From: CAIWHR01 sp963709525
GTDB lineage: Bacteria > Pseudomonadota > Gammaproteobacteria > Burkholderiales > Casimicrobiaceae
Direction of reading: 5' to 3'
Assembly (NCBI GenBank): GCA_963709525.1
Contig: CAVPXB010000010.1
Location: 124,001-188,000 of the forward strand
DNA length: 64,000 bases
This document shows, piece by piece, positions 26,626 through 34,591 of the stretch. Every line of letters starts with the position of its first letter. The stretch's first letter is position 1. The notes beneath the pieces were generated by a model. That model did not search any database and was not told where the DNA came from. It saw only the letters and a program-made list of their open reading frames with translations. The position numbers and the translations under genes were made by a program.

Positions 26626-27549
26626 TCAGTTGTACAGCGTTCCGGTATTGATCACGGGCTTGACCTCGGACTCGGCGCAAAGCACCGTCAGGAGGTTGCT
26701 CACCATCGCTGCCTTGCGCTCGTCGTCGAGCACGACGACGTTCTTTTCGGACAATTCGTGCAGCGCCATCTGGACCATCGACACCGCCCCGGTGACGATC
26801 TTCTGCCGCGCCGAGATGATTGCCTCGGCCTGCTGGCGGCGCAGCATCACCTGCGCGATCTCGGGAGCGTAGGCGAGGTGGGTGAGGCGCGCTTCCTCGA
26901 CCACGACGCCGGCCTTGTCGAAGCGCGCCTCCAGCTCGCGCACCAGCGCCTTGGCGACCACATCGGCGCTGGCCAGCAGCGTCGGCTCGCGGCTCGCCAC
27001 CGGGTGGCTGTCGTCCTCGTCGTAGGCGAACGACGATGCGAGATGGCGGACTGCGGCCTCGGCCTGCAGTCGTACGTACATCTCGTAATCGTCGACGTCG
27101 AAAAAGGCGTTGGCGGTGTCCTTGACCCGCCAGACCACCACGGCCGCGATCTCGATCGGATTGCCGCGCTTGTCGTTGACCTTGAGCCGCTCGCCATTGA
27201 GGTTGCGAGCGCGCAGCGAGATCTTCTTGCGCGTGTAGAACGGATTGGTGGCACGCAGGCCCGACACGCGACTCGTCCCGCGGTAGGCGCCGAAGAGCTG
27301 CAGGATCGCGCCCTCGTTGGGCTGCAGGGTGTAGAGGCCGGCCAGCAGCAGGACGGCACAGAGCACCAGCGCCACCGTGCCGACGAGCAGGGGGACATCG
27401 GGGCGGCCGCTGCGGACCATGCCGACGCCCAGCCAGACCGCCAGGGCGATCAGCGCGAGCGCGACCGCCAGTGTCAGGAAACCGTTGAGGGTGGTGATCG
27501 TCCTTTCCTGATGGACGTCGCTGTCGTGCCGGACATCGTTGATTGCCAT
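26626..27549 (-). CDS. SPFH/band-7 domain membrane protein
   Basis: A 307-residue protein with two N-terminal transmembrane segments (about residues 20-75) followed by an SPFH/PHB domain: QPNEGAILQLFGAYRGT, GNPIEIAAVVVWRV, YVRLQAEAAVRHLASSFAYD, then a coiled-coil-prone region (LRRQQAEAIISARQKIVTGAV) and the tail VINTGTLYN. SPFH proteins assemble into large membrane rings and help organise microdomains or proteases. ATG 27549 has GGAG upstream. Co-encoded with the Arc-like protein. Specific role unknown. Confidence 0.88.
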   Translation of the reverse strand: MAINDVRHDSDVHQERTITTLNGFLTLAVALALIALAVWLGVGMVRSGRPDVPLLVGTVALVLCAVLLLAGLYTLQPNEGAILQLFGAYRGTSRVSGLRATNPFYTRKKISLRARNLNGERLKVNDKRGNPIEIAAVVVWRVKDTANAFFDVDDYEMYVRLQAEAAVRHLASSFAYDEDDSHPVASREPTLLASADVVAKALVRELEARFDKAGVVVEEARLTHLAYAPEIAQVMLRRQQAEAIISARQKIVTGAVSMVQMALHELSEKNVVVLDDERKAAMVSNLLTVLCAESEVKPVINTGTLYN

Positions 27550-27608
27550 GAAACGTCTCCGAGTCGATGACTCCGATTCCCCAAGCGCTGCGCGCCAAGG
27601 CATCGGGC

Positions 27609-27637
27609 ATATCGGAACGATATCATATAAATATCAT
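27609..27637 (-). promoter_or_regulatory. Three ATATC repeats at 11-bp spacing upstream of the SPFH-RHH operon
   Basis: ATATC occurs at 27609, 27620 and 27631, each exactly 11 bp apart; the last two extend to ATATCAT. The patch is strikingly AT-rich against its surroundings and lies 60-88 bp upstream of the SPFH start. On the minus strand it includes a -10-like TATGAT. Helically phased short direct repeats are the usual operator form for ribbon-helix-helix repressors, so autoregulation by the co-encoded Arc-like protein is a reasonable inference. Confidence 0.5.
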
Positions 27638-27657
27638 CTGCCGTCAAGCGGCATCGG

Positions 27658-28053
27658 CTACGCCTTGGGCTCGAACTTGAGCGCTGCCGAGTTGAGGCAG
27701 TAGCGCATGCCGGTCGGTGCGGGACCGTCTTCGAACACGTGGCCGAGGTGCGCGTCGCAGGCGGCGCAAGTGACCTCGGTGCGGCGCATGAACCAGCTCA
27801 CGTCGGTCTCCTCGCGCACGAGCTTCGGGTCGGCGGGGGACCAGAAGCTCGGCCACCCGGTGCCGGAGTCGAACTTGGTCGCGGCATCGAACAGCGGCGT
27901 GCCGCAGCAGACGCAGCGGTAGACGCCCGCCGCGTGCTGGTCCCAATACTCGCCAGTGAACGCACGCTCGGTGCCCTTCCCGCGCGCAACCTTGAACTGC
28001 TCGGGGGTGAGCAGCGCGCGCCATTCGTCGTCGGTCTTCCTGATCTTTTCCAT
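27658..28053 (-). CDS. msrB: Peptide-methionine (R)-S-oxide reductase MsrB
   Basis: A 131-residue repair enzyme that reduces methionine-R-sulfoxide in proteins. Zinc-binding pairs CVCC and CAAC are both present, FDSGTGWPSFW is the substrate-site motif, and the catalytic Cys is in RYCLNSAALKF near the C-terminus. ATG 28053 has GGAGAA upstream. It is a cytoplasmic, thioredoxin-dependent form: no signal peptide is seen. Divergent from the MFS gene; the SPFH operon starts 108 bp after its stop on the same strand. Confidence 0.95.
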   Translation of the reverse strand: MEKIRKTDDEWRALLTPEQFKVARGKGTERAFTGEYWDQHAAGVYRCVCCGTPLFDAATKFDSGTGWPSFWSPADPKLVREETDVSWFMRRTEVTCAACDAHLGHVFEDGPAPTGMRYCLNSAALKFEPKA

Positions 28054-28150
28054 CGCGTCGATTCTCCGCTGTGGGCGTGGTGACGTCGGCGCCTCGCCCG
28101 CGCTGCAGTATAGTGGAGGTCGTTGCCGCCGCCTTCCCCGCCTTTTTTCC

Positions 28151-29350
28151 TTGGATACCACCTGTCCGGACTCGTTCCACCGCGACACGCGCCTGATTGG
28201 CGTGGTGAGTATCGCCCATCTGCTGTCGCACTTCTTCCAGCTCGCGCTGCCGCCGCTGTTTCCATTGCTGCGGGTCGAGTTCGATACCTCCTACGCCGCG
28301 CTCGGGGCGCTGATGGGCGTGTTCTACGTCGCCAGCGGCATCGCGCAGTTCAGCGCGGGATTCATCGTCGACCGGCTGGGTGCCCGACCGGCGCTGTTGA
28401 CGGGCATTGGATTGATGGCATCCGGCGCGGTGCTTGCGAGTCTTGCTCCCGGGCTGATGTGGCTCTATGCGGTCGCGTTGACGATGGGCATCGGCAACGG
28501 CGTCTTTCATCCGGCCAATTTCGCGATCATGAACGCCAACGTGGCGCCGCAGCGGCTGGGCTATGCCTACAGCATCCACGGCATCGGTGGCAACCTGGGC
28601 TACGCGGCCGCGCCGCTGGTGAGCTTCGCGCTCGGCAGCGCGCTCGGGTGGCGCGAAGCGATGGCGGTGATGGGCGGCATCGGGCTCGCGACATGGGCGG
28701 GGATCGTCTCGCAGCGCGAAGTGCTCACGTCGCGGCGCACCGTGGCCGGTGCGCACCACACGTTTCAAGGCAGCCTCGAGCTCTTTCGCCAGCCGTCGAT
28801 CCTGCTGTGCTTCGTCTTCTTCTGCATCCTCACCATTGCCACCGTCAGCCTGCAGACGTTCCTGCCCACTTCGCTCAATGCGGCGTTCGACCTGCCCATG
28901 GCGTTGGCGACGTCGGCAGTCACGGTGTATCTGCTCGGCGGCACCGCCGGCATTCTCCTGGGCGGGGTTCTCGCGACCCGTTTCGCCAGGCACGACCTCG
29001 TTGCCGGCTACGGGCTGGGCCTGGCTGCGCTCATGGTCGCGCTGATCCCCGCCTGGGCGCCGCCGCCGGGGTTGTTGTTGCCGCTGCTCGCCGCGGTCGG
29101 GGTCGCGTTGGGCAGCACCGGGCCGTCGCGCGATCTCATCGTGCGCGAGGCCACCCCCGCCGGCGCATCGGGGCGGGTGTACGGTTTCGTCTATTCGGGG
29201 CTCGACCTCGGCGCAACGATGGGGCCGGTACTGATCGGCTTCATGCTGGACCGGGGCGCGGCACGCGGGGTGTTTGTGGCCATCGCGGTGTTGCTGGTGG
29301 TGGCCATCGCAACGGTGATCGGCGCCAGGCGGGCCACCACGCCCGCCTGA
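28151..29350 (+). CDS. MFS transporter
   Basis: A roughly 399-residue inner-membrane carrier with about 12 transmembrane segments. The first loop motif is DRLGARPALLTGIGLMASG and the early helix reads SHFFQLALPPLFPLL. NGVFHPANFAIMN is typical of the fosmidomycin-resistance/oxalate-like branch of the major facilitator superfamily. The start is uncertain: TTG 28151 fits related N-termini (LDTTCPDSFHRDTRLIG), but no clear ribosome binding site or ATG is present. The next SDR gene begins 12 bp after its stop, so the two are probably coupled. Substrate unknown. Confidence 0.82.
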   Translation: MDTTCPDSFHRDTRLIGVVSIAHLLSHFFQLALPPLFPLLRVEFDTSYAALGALMGVFYVASGIAQFSAGFIVDRLGARPALLTGIGLMASGAVLASLAPGLMWLYAVALTMGIGNGVFHPANFAIMNANVAPQRLGYAYSIHGIGGNLGYAAAPLVSFALGSALGWREAMAVMGGIGLATWAGIVSQREVLTSRRTVAGAHHTFQGSLELFRQPSILLCFVFFCILTIATVSLQTFLPTSLNAAFDLPMALATSAVTVYLLGGTAGILLGGVLATRFARHDLVAGYGLGLAALMVALIPAWAPPPGLLLPLLAAVGVALGSTGPSRDLIVREATPAGASGRVYGFVYSGLDLGATMGPVLIGFMLDRGAARGVFVAIAVLLVVAIATVIGARRATTPA

Positions 29351-29362
29351 AAGGGGAGCCGC

Positions 29363-30142
29363 ATGGATCTGGGTATCGCCGGACGTCGCGCGCTGGTCTG
29401 CGCGGCCAGCAAGGGATTGGGGCGCGGCTGTGCGCAGGCGCTGTCGGACGCGGGATGCGCGGTGACGATCGTCGCGCGTACGACCGACACGCTGCGCCGG
29501 ACCGCATCGGAGATCGAGGCCCGAAGCGGTCACCCGGTGCAATGGGTCGCCTGCGACATCACGACGGCGGCGGGGCGTGCCGCCGCGTTGGCCGCGTGTC
29601 CGCAGCCCGACATCCTGGTGAACAACGCGGGCGGTCCGCCGCCGGGAGACTTTCGCGACTGGGACCGCGACGCGTGGATTCGCGCGCTCGACGCCAACAT
29701 GCTGACCCCCATCGAGCTCATCAAAGCCACGGTCGACGCCATGATCGAGCGCCGCTTCGGTCGCATCGTCAACATCACGTCGACGGCGGTCAAGGCGCCG
29801 ATCGACATCCTCGGCTTGTCCAATGGCGCCCGCTCGGGCCTCACCGGCTTCGTTGCCGGCGTCGCACGGCAGGTCGCGCGGCACAACGTGACCATCAACA
29901 ACATGCTTCCAGGACCGTTCGACACCGACCGCCAGCGGGCCACGGCGGCGGCGCAGGCGAAGACCTCCGGCACGTCGGTCGACGGTTTGCTTGCGGCGCG
30001 GCGCGCGGCCAACCCCGCCGGCCGCTTCGGCAACATCGACGAATTCGGGGCGATGTGCGCGTTCCTCTGCAGCGTTCACGCCGGCTTCATCGTGGGGCAG
30101 AACCTGCTGCTCGATGGCGGTGCCTATCCGGGAACCTTCTGA
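29363..30142 (+). CDS. Atypical SDR-family protein lacking the canonical Tyr-Lys pair
   Basis: A 259-residue Rossmann-fold protein. The cofactor loop reads CAASKGLGRG instead of TGxxxGxG. NNAGGPPPG and NITSTAVKAP are present, but where YxxxK is expected the sequence is SNGAR, so the catalytic Tyr is Ser and the Lys is Arg. The end keeps GQNLLLDGG. This matches a described subgroup of beta-ketoacyl-ACP-reductase-like SDRs without the full cofactor motif or tetrad. GGGGAG precedes the ATG. Function is unknown; ordinary SDR chemistry should not be assumed. Follows the MFS gene by 12 bp. Confidence 0.85.
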   Translation: MDLGIAGRRALVCAASKGLGRGCAQALSDAGCAVTIVARTTDTLRRTASEIEARSGHPVQWVACDITTAAGRAAALAACPQPDILVNNAGGPPPGDFRDWDRDAWIRALDANMLTPIELIKATVDAMIERRFGRIVNITSTAVKAPIDILGLSNGARSGLTGFVAGVARQVARHNVTINNMLPGPFDTDRQRATAAAQAKTSGTSVDGLLAARRAANPAGRFGNIDEFGAMCAFLCSVHAGFIVGQNLLLDGGAYPGTF

Positions 30143-30188
30143 TGTTCCGCCTCCGTTTGACAACGCACCATGAGCTTCGCGTTCCGAC

Positions 30189-30884
30189 ATGATCGACTTC
30201 TACTACTGGACCACCCCCAACGGCCACAAGGTCGCGATTTTCCTCGAAGAAACCGGGCTGCCCCATACCATGCACCCGGTCAACATCTCGAAGGGAGAGC
30301 AGTTCGCCCCGGCGTTTCTCGCCATCTCGCCCAACAACCGCATACCCGCGATCGTCGATCACACGCCGGTAGGGGGCGGGGCACCCATCGCGATGTTCGA
30401 ATCGGGCGCCATCCTGCTCTATCTCGCGGAGAAAACAGGGCGCTTTCTCGCCACCGACCCGCGGCAACGCTACGACTGCCTGCAGTGGCTGTTCTGGCAG
30501 ATGGGAGGCCTGGGGCCGATGGCGGGGCAGAACCATCACTTCGCGATCTATGCGCCGGAGAAGATCCCCTACGCGATCGATCGCTACGTCAAGGAAACGG
30601 GTCGGCTTTACGGCGTGCTGAACAAGCGATTGGCCGACCGCGAGTTCATCGCGGGCGATTACTCGGTCGCCGACATGGCGTGTTATCCCTGGGTGATCCC
30701 CGACCGCCAGGGGCAGGACATGGCGAGTTTTCCGCACCTGGCGCGCTGGAAATCCGAGATAGCCGAGCGCCCCGCGGTTCGGCGGGCCTATGCGTTGGCG
30801 CAGACGATCAACGTCACGCCTTCCGTCAGCGACGAGCGCTCGCGGCGGGTGCTGTTCGGCCAGGACAAGGATTCGGTGCGCTGA
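30189..30884 (+). CDS. yfcG: YfcG-type glutathione transferase / disulfide-bond oxidoreductase (Nu class)
   Basis: A 231-residue cytosolic GST. The thioredoxin-fold half begins MIDFYYWTTPNGHKVAIFLE, with the active-site Thr-x-Asn region TTPNG, then NNRIPAIVD and the glutathione-binding FESGAILLYLAEKTG. LQWLFWQMGGLGPMAGQNHH follows, almost the same as E. coli YfcG. The C-terminal helical domain carries YSVADMACYPW. E. coli YfcG has glutathione-dependent disulfide reductase and peroxidase activity; the same is expected here. It starts 46 bp after the SDR gene. Confidence 0.92.
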   Translation: MIDFYYWTTPNGHKVAIFLEETGLPHTMHPVNISKGEQFAPAFLAISPNNRIPAIVDHTPVGGGAPIAMFESGAILLYLAEKTGRFLATDPRQRYDCLQWLFWQMGGLGPMAGQNHHFAIYAPEKIPYAIDRYVKETGRLYGVLNKRLADREFIAGDYSVADMACYPWVIPDRQGQDMASFPHLARWKSEIAERPAVRRAYALAQTINVTPSVSDERSRRVLFGQDKDSVR

Positions 30885-30916
30885 CCCGCCATCGCGGGTG
30901 AGCGCGGGCAGACGCT

Positions 30917-31897
30917 TCAGCGCGTCCGCGGCCGCAGCGGGATCTGCGCCGGGACGAGCGCGGCAACCGCTGCCTCGGCTTCGGTGGCGCGCTCGATTGC
31001 GGGATCGACGTCGAAGCCGATATCGCCATCGGGAACCGCGACGCCCGTCGCGCGCACGGCGGCGAAATCGAACAGGTCGCGGTCCATGAGATGCGACGGC
31101 ACCACCTTTGCCAGGGCGTTGTAGATAGAATCGGTGCGTCCGGGATGCTTCTTCTCCCAGTCGCGCAGCATGGCGGTCACCTGCTTTCTCTGCAGGTGCT
31201 CCTGCGACCCGCAGAGATTGCAGGGAATGATCGGGAACTGCATGAGATCCGCATAGCGCGCGAGGTCGCGCTCCCGCACGTAGGCAAGCGGCCGGATCAC
31301 CACGTGGCGGCCGTCATCGGAGACCAGCTTGGGCGGCATCGTCTTCAGCTTGCCGCCGAAGAAAAGGTTGAGGAAGAACGTCGCCATGATGTCATCGCGG
31401 TGGTGCCCCAGCGCGATCCTGGTCGCGCCGATCTCGCCCGCCACGCGGTACAGCACGCCCCGGCGCAGCCGCGAGCACAGCGAGCACATGGTCGCGCCTT
31501 CGGCGATCACGCGCTTGACCACGCTGTAGGTGTCCTGCTCCTCGATCCGGAACGGGACGCCGCGATCGGCCAGGTAACGGGGCAGGACCTCGGCCGGAAA
31601 ATCAGGTTGCTTCTGGTCGAGATTGACCGCGACAACCTCGAACCCGAAGGGCGCGCGGTCCTTGAGCGACAGCAGGATGTCGAGCAGGCCGAAGCTGTCC
31701 TTGCCGCCGGATACGCAGACCATCACGCGATCGCCGGGCGCAATCATGCCGAAGTGACCGATCGCCTCGCCGACCTGGCGCCGCAACCGCTTCCTGAGCT
31801 TGTTGGCTTCGTACTCGGCGCGGCGCGGGTCGCGGCGCGGCGCGGGATGAGATCCCGGTCCGGCGGGCGGAAGGGCGGCGGTCGATGCTGGGTCCAT
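30917..31897 (-). CDS. ttcA: tRNA 2-thiocytidine biosynthesis protein TtcA
   Basis: A 326-residue ATP-dependent enzyme that thiolates cytidine 32 in certain tRNAs. The PP-loop SGGKDS is near residue 72. Two CxxC motifs, CSLCSR and CNLCGS, hold the iron-sulfur cluster. NLDQKQPDFP and ALGHHRDDIMATFFLN are also typical. ATG 31897 is chosen as the only ATG near the conserved start; the ribosome binding site is weak. N-terminal 30 residues are proline- and alanine-rich. Divergent from the ParA-like gene with about 106 bp between the starts. Confidence 0.95.
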   Translation of the reverse strand: MDPASTAALPPAGPGSHPAPRRDPRRAEYEANKLRKRLRRQVGEAIGHFGMIAPGDRVMVCVSGGKDSFGLLDILLSLKDRAPFGFEVVAVNLDQKQPDFPAEVLPRYLADRGVPFRIEEQDTYSVVKRVIAEGATMCSLCSRLRRGVLYRVAGEIGATRIALGHHRDDIMATFFLNLFFGGKLKTMPPKLVSDDGRHVVIRPLAYVRERDLARYADLMQFPIIPCNLCGSQEHLQRKQVTAMLRDWEKKHPGRTDSIYNALAKVVPSHLMDRDLFDFAAVRATGVAVPDGDIGFDVDPAIERATEAEAAVAALVPAQIPLRPRTR

Positions 31898-32003
31898 GAC
31901 GCAAATGGCGACTGACAAACAGGCGCGGATGGTAGCACGCAGCCTCCGCTGCTTCAGCTGCGCTACCATAGGCGACCGCAACCGTTTCGAGGGTGTCGAC
32001 CCC

Positions 32004-32651
32004 ATGCAAACCCTACTCGTCGCCAATCCCAAGGGCGGCAGTGGCAAGACTACGCTCGCGACCAACATTGCCGGGTGGCTCGCCGGCAAGCGTCAGCGCG
32101 TGGTGCTCACCGACCTCGACCCGCAGCAGTCGTCGGCGCAGTGGCTTGCGCGCCGGCCGCGGCTTTTTCCTTCGATCGGCGCGGTGGACGGCGGTCAGGC
32201 GGGTGAACCGCGCGCGCTCGACCCTCAGTGGCAGGTTGTCGACAGCCCGGCGGGGCTGCGTGGCGATGACCTCAAGCAGATGCTGAAACGCGCCGACGTG
32301 CTGCTGGTGCCGATGTCGGCGTCCGCGTTCGACATGGCAGCGACGCAACGTTTCCTGGACAACGTCGCCGAGGCGAAGGCGGTGAGGAAGGGCAGGCTGG
32401 TGATCGGCCTCGTCGCCATGCGGATCGACGCACGAACCCGGAGCGCTGCGGAACTCGACGTCTTTCTGGGTGGCTGCGCATTCCCGCTGGTCGCGCACCT
32501 GCGCGACACGCAGATCTACGTCTACTGCGCGCGCGATGGCGCCACGGTGTTCGACCTGCCGCGTTCGCGCGCCGAGCAGGATTGGGAGCAGTGGCGGCCG
32601 CTGACGCGGTGGCTCGCGCGACAGGTGCCGCGCGACGACCGTTCCGCGTAG
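32004..32651 (+). CDS. Orphan ParA-family ATPase
   Basis: A 215-residue P-loop ATPase of the ParA/MinD group. It opens MQTLLVANPKGGSGKTTLAT, a deviant Walker A with the signature lysine, followed by LTDLDPQQSSAQW and the Walker-B-like VVDSPAG. No parB-like gene or partition site is next to it, and the chromosomal parAB locus would normally sit by gidAB, so this is a stand-alone member. Such orphans often position chemoreceptor arrays, polyhydroxyalkanoate granules or pili. Its gene ends in a bidirectional terminator shared with the repetitive lipoprotein gene. Confidence 0.85.
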   Translation: MQTLLVANPKGGSGKTTLATNIAGWLAGKRQRVVLTDLDPQQSSAQWLARRPRLFPSIGAVDGGQAGEPRALDPQWQVVDSPAGLRGDDLKQMLKRADVLLVPMSASAFDMAATQRFLDNVAEAKAVRKGRLVIGLVAMRIDARTRSAAELDVFLGGCAFPLVAHLRDTQIYVYCARDGATVFDLPRSRAEQDWEQWRPLTRWLARQVPRDDRSA

Positions 32652-32666
32652 CGCAGCGCAAAGAAA

Positions 32667-32689
32667 AACGCCGGCGCGAGGCCGGCGTT
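32667..32689. terminator. Bidirectional intrinsic terminator (ParA-like gene / lipoprotein gene)
   Basis: AACGCCGGC-GCGAG-GCCGGCGTT forms a 9-bp perfect stem with a 5-base loop between two convergent genes. On the minus strand it is followed by TTTTTCTTT, a good U-tract for the lipoprotein gene. On the plus strand the tail CTCTT is weaker. Confidence 0.85.
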
Positions 32690-32712
32690 CTCTTGCAGCA
32701 GCAGAACCTCGA

Positions 32713-33021
32713 TTACTTCTTCGGGGCTTCGGCCGGCTTCGCGGCGTCCTTGGCGGCTTCGACGGCCTTGCCGGCGGCGTCCTTGGTCGCGTCAGCGGCA
32801 CCCTTGGCGGCGTCGGTGGTGGCGGCTGCGGCCTTGTCGGCGGCTTCCTTGGTGGCGGCTGCGGCCTTGTCGGCGGCTTCCTTGGCGGCGGCTGCCGTCT
32901 TGGCGGCGGCTTCCTTGGCGGCGGCTTCGGCCTTCATTGCAGCTTCCTTGCCACCATCGCCGCAGGCGGCGAGGCTGAGTGCGAGAACGGCGGCGGACAA
33001 CAGGGCGATCAGCGACTTCAT
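32713..33021 (-). CDS. Small Ala/Lys-rich repetitive lipoprotein
   Basis: A 102-residue predicted lipoprotein. Signal peptide MKSLIALLSAAVLALSLAAC ends with the lipobox LAAC, so Cys20 should be lipidated. The mature part is almost only Ala, Lys, Glu, Asp and Thr in 11-residue repeats of the KEAADKAAAAT type, predicting a long amphipathic helix like LEA or apolipoprotein repeats. AGGAG precedes ATG 33021. Two repeat units are identical at DNA level, a recent duplication. Family unknown to me; a periplasmic stress or cell-wall-spacer role is speculation. Confidence 0.8.
   Translation of the reverse strand: MKSLIALLSAAVLALSLAACGDGGKEAAMKAEAAAKEAAAKTAAAAKEAADKAAAATKEAADKAAAATTDAAKGAADATKDAAGKAVEAAKDAAKPAEAPKK
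32821..32886. repeat. 33-bp tandem duplication in the lipoprotein gene
   Basis: Two adjacent 33-bp units (32821-32853 and 32854-32886) differ only at the last base. Each encodes one 11-residue helical repeat, so copy number can change without shifting the frame. Diverged further copies flank it. Confidence 0.85.
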
Positions 33022-33121
33022 TCGAACTTCTCCTAAGTGGAAGGTAAACAACTCGGTGAGGGCGGCTACTTTGCGCGGCCGCCTTCGGATGATGCGAAAG
33101 AGAGGCAACCGACAGTCCGCA

Positions 33122-33127
33122 AGTATA
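33122..33127 (-). promoter_or_regulatory. Possible -10 element for the lipoprotein gene
   Basis: The minus strand reads TATACT about 100 bp upstream of the lipoprotein start, in the most AT-rich part of the 223-bp gap after the Bcr/CflA gene. No good -35 is visible at 16-18 bp. Weak; nothing else was recognised in this gap. Confidence 0.25.
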
Positions 33128-33244
33128 TCCGAATTTTTGCCGCGCTGCACCATTCGCGCCGGATTCTGGTCGCGCGGCGTTGTTTTTTCACACTTTTCGT
33201 CGATTGGCGAGGCTGCGCCGACGGGGACGGTCATCGCAGGCGCG

Positions 33245-34474
33245 CTACGAGGCCGGCGGCGGCAGCCTGGCCACGCCCCAGTGCGCGGCGACGAACACGA
33301 TCAGGCTGCAACCGGCGATCGCAAGCACCATCGGAAAGACAGTCCCGTTGAGCGAAACCCCGATCACCGCGCCCAGCAGCGCCGCGAACGCCATCATCAG
33401 GAACCCATATAGCCCCGCCGCCGCGCCCGCGAGGCGGGCGAACGGCGCGATGCCGCCGGCTTGCGCGCAGGGGAAGTTGATGCCGTGCGCGGCGAAACCG
33501 ACGAACATCGGCAACAGCACGGCGGCCCAGTGGTGCACGCCGGCGACCGCCAGCCCCGCCATCACCGTGCCGGACCCGAGCGACAGCGCGGAGGCGCGCT
33601 TCAACGCACCGGTGATGCCGTGACGCGCGAGCAGCGTGCGGCACGCGACCGTGCCGACGAGGTAACCGGCGACGCAGGTGGAAAAACAGAGGCCGAACCA
33701 CGCGGTGGGGACGCCCAGCACGCTGATGAGGACAAACGGCGCGCCGGAGATGAACGCGAACAGCGTCCCGTAGGAGGCGGCGCCGACCAGCGCGTGGGCG
33801 CGGAAGTGCGGCGAGCGCAACACTTCGGCGTAGCTCGCCAGCAGCGCGCGCGGCCGCAGCGCATGCGCATCGGGCGCGCGGTTGGTTTCCGCCATGTGCA
33901 GCCACGTGGCGGTCAATATCCCGCCGGCGAGCACGGCCATGACGACGAACACGCCGCGAAACCCGTAACGAACTTCCAGAAAGCTGCCGATCAGCGGACC
34001 GATCAGCGGGCCCATCCCGAGTATCGTGGACGCCTGGGCCAGCGCGTGCGCGCCCTTCGTCGGGCTGTAGACATCGCGAATGATCGCGCGTGCGGCGACG
34101 ATGGTGCCGCAGCAGCCCACGGCCTGAAAGGCCCGCGCGACGATCAGCGCCTCGATCGATGGAGCGAGCACGGCCATCGCGCTCGACAACGTGTACAGCG
34201 CCAGCCCGCCCACGAGCACCGGATAGCGTCCGACGCGGTCGGACAGCGGCCCCAGAACGAGCTGCATCGCACCGAACACCAGCACGAATACCGACAGCGT
34301 GAGCTGGACCGTTGCCGCAGTCGCTGAAAATGTGCGGGCGAGCCCCGGCAGCGACGCGAGGTAGGTGTCGGTGGATACGCCCTGCAGCATCAGATAGAAG
34401 CCGATGAGGACGATCAGCGTGCGATCCGACGGCTTGCGGCGCAGGTGCGCGGACCGGGGCTCGCTGAGGCGCAT
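33245..34474 (-). CDS. Bcr/CflA-family multidrug efflux MFS transporter
   Basis: A 409-residue carrier with about 12 transmembrane segments. STDTYLASLPGLARTFSA in the first helix region and LVFGAMQLVLGPLSDRVGRYPVLVGG (loop 2-3 motif) are hallmarks of the Bcr/CflA drug-resistance branch. GCCGTIVAARAIIRDVYSP is its conserved fourth-to-fifth helix segment. It should export small drugs or metabolites by proton antiport; the substrate cannot be read from sequence. Same strand as the EamA gene, 117 bp downstream of it. Confidence 0.88.
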   Translation of the reverse strand: MRLSEPRSAHLRRKPSDRTLIVLIGFYLMLQGVSTDTYLASLPGLARTFSATAATVQLTLSVFVLVFGAMQLVLGPLSDRVGRYPVLVGGLALYTLSSAMAVLAPSIEALIVARAFQAVGCCGTIVAARAIIRDVYSPTKGAHALAQASTILGMGPLIGPLIGSFLEVRYGFRGVFVVMAVLAGGILTATWLHMAETNRAPDAHALRPRALLASYAEVLRSPHFRAHALVGAASYGTLFAFISGAPFVLISVLGVPTAWFGLCFSTCVAGYLVGTVACRTLLARHGITGALKRASALSLGSGTVMAGLAVAGVHHWAAVLLPMFVGFAAHGINFPCAQAGGIAPFARLAGAAAGLYGFLMMAFAALLGAVIGVSLNGTVFPMVLAIAGCSLIVFVAAHWGVARLPPPAS

Positions 34475-34591
34475 GCACGAATTCTACTTGAACACTTTTA
34501 TGCGCGCGGACGCATGCGAACGCCACGCATTTGCACGCGGGCGGGCCGCTGCTGCGCAATGTCCGCTTCCACTGCCTGGGTTCGCGCCCCG

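Noticed and set aside
32004..32651. Plasmid or integrative-element partition locus
   Set aside because: No ParB, replication gene, integrase or direct repeats nearby; surrounding genes are chromosomal core.
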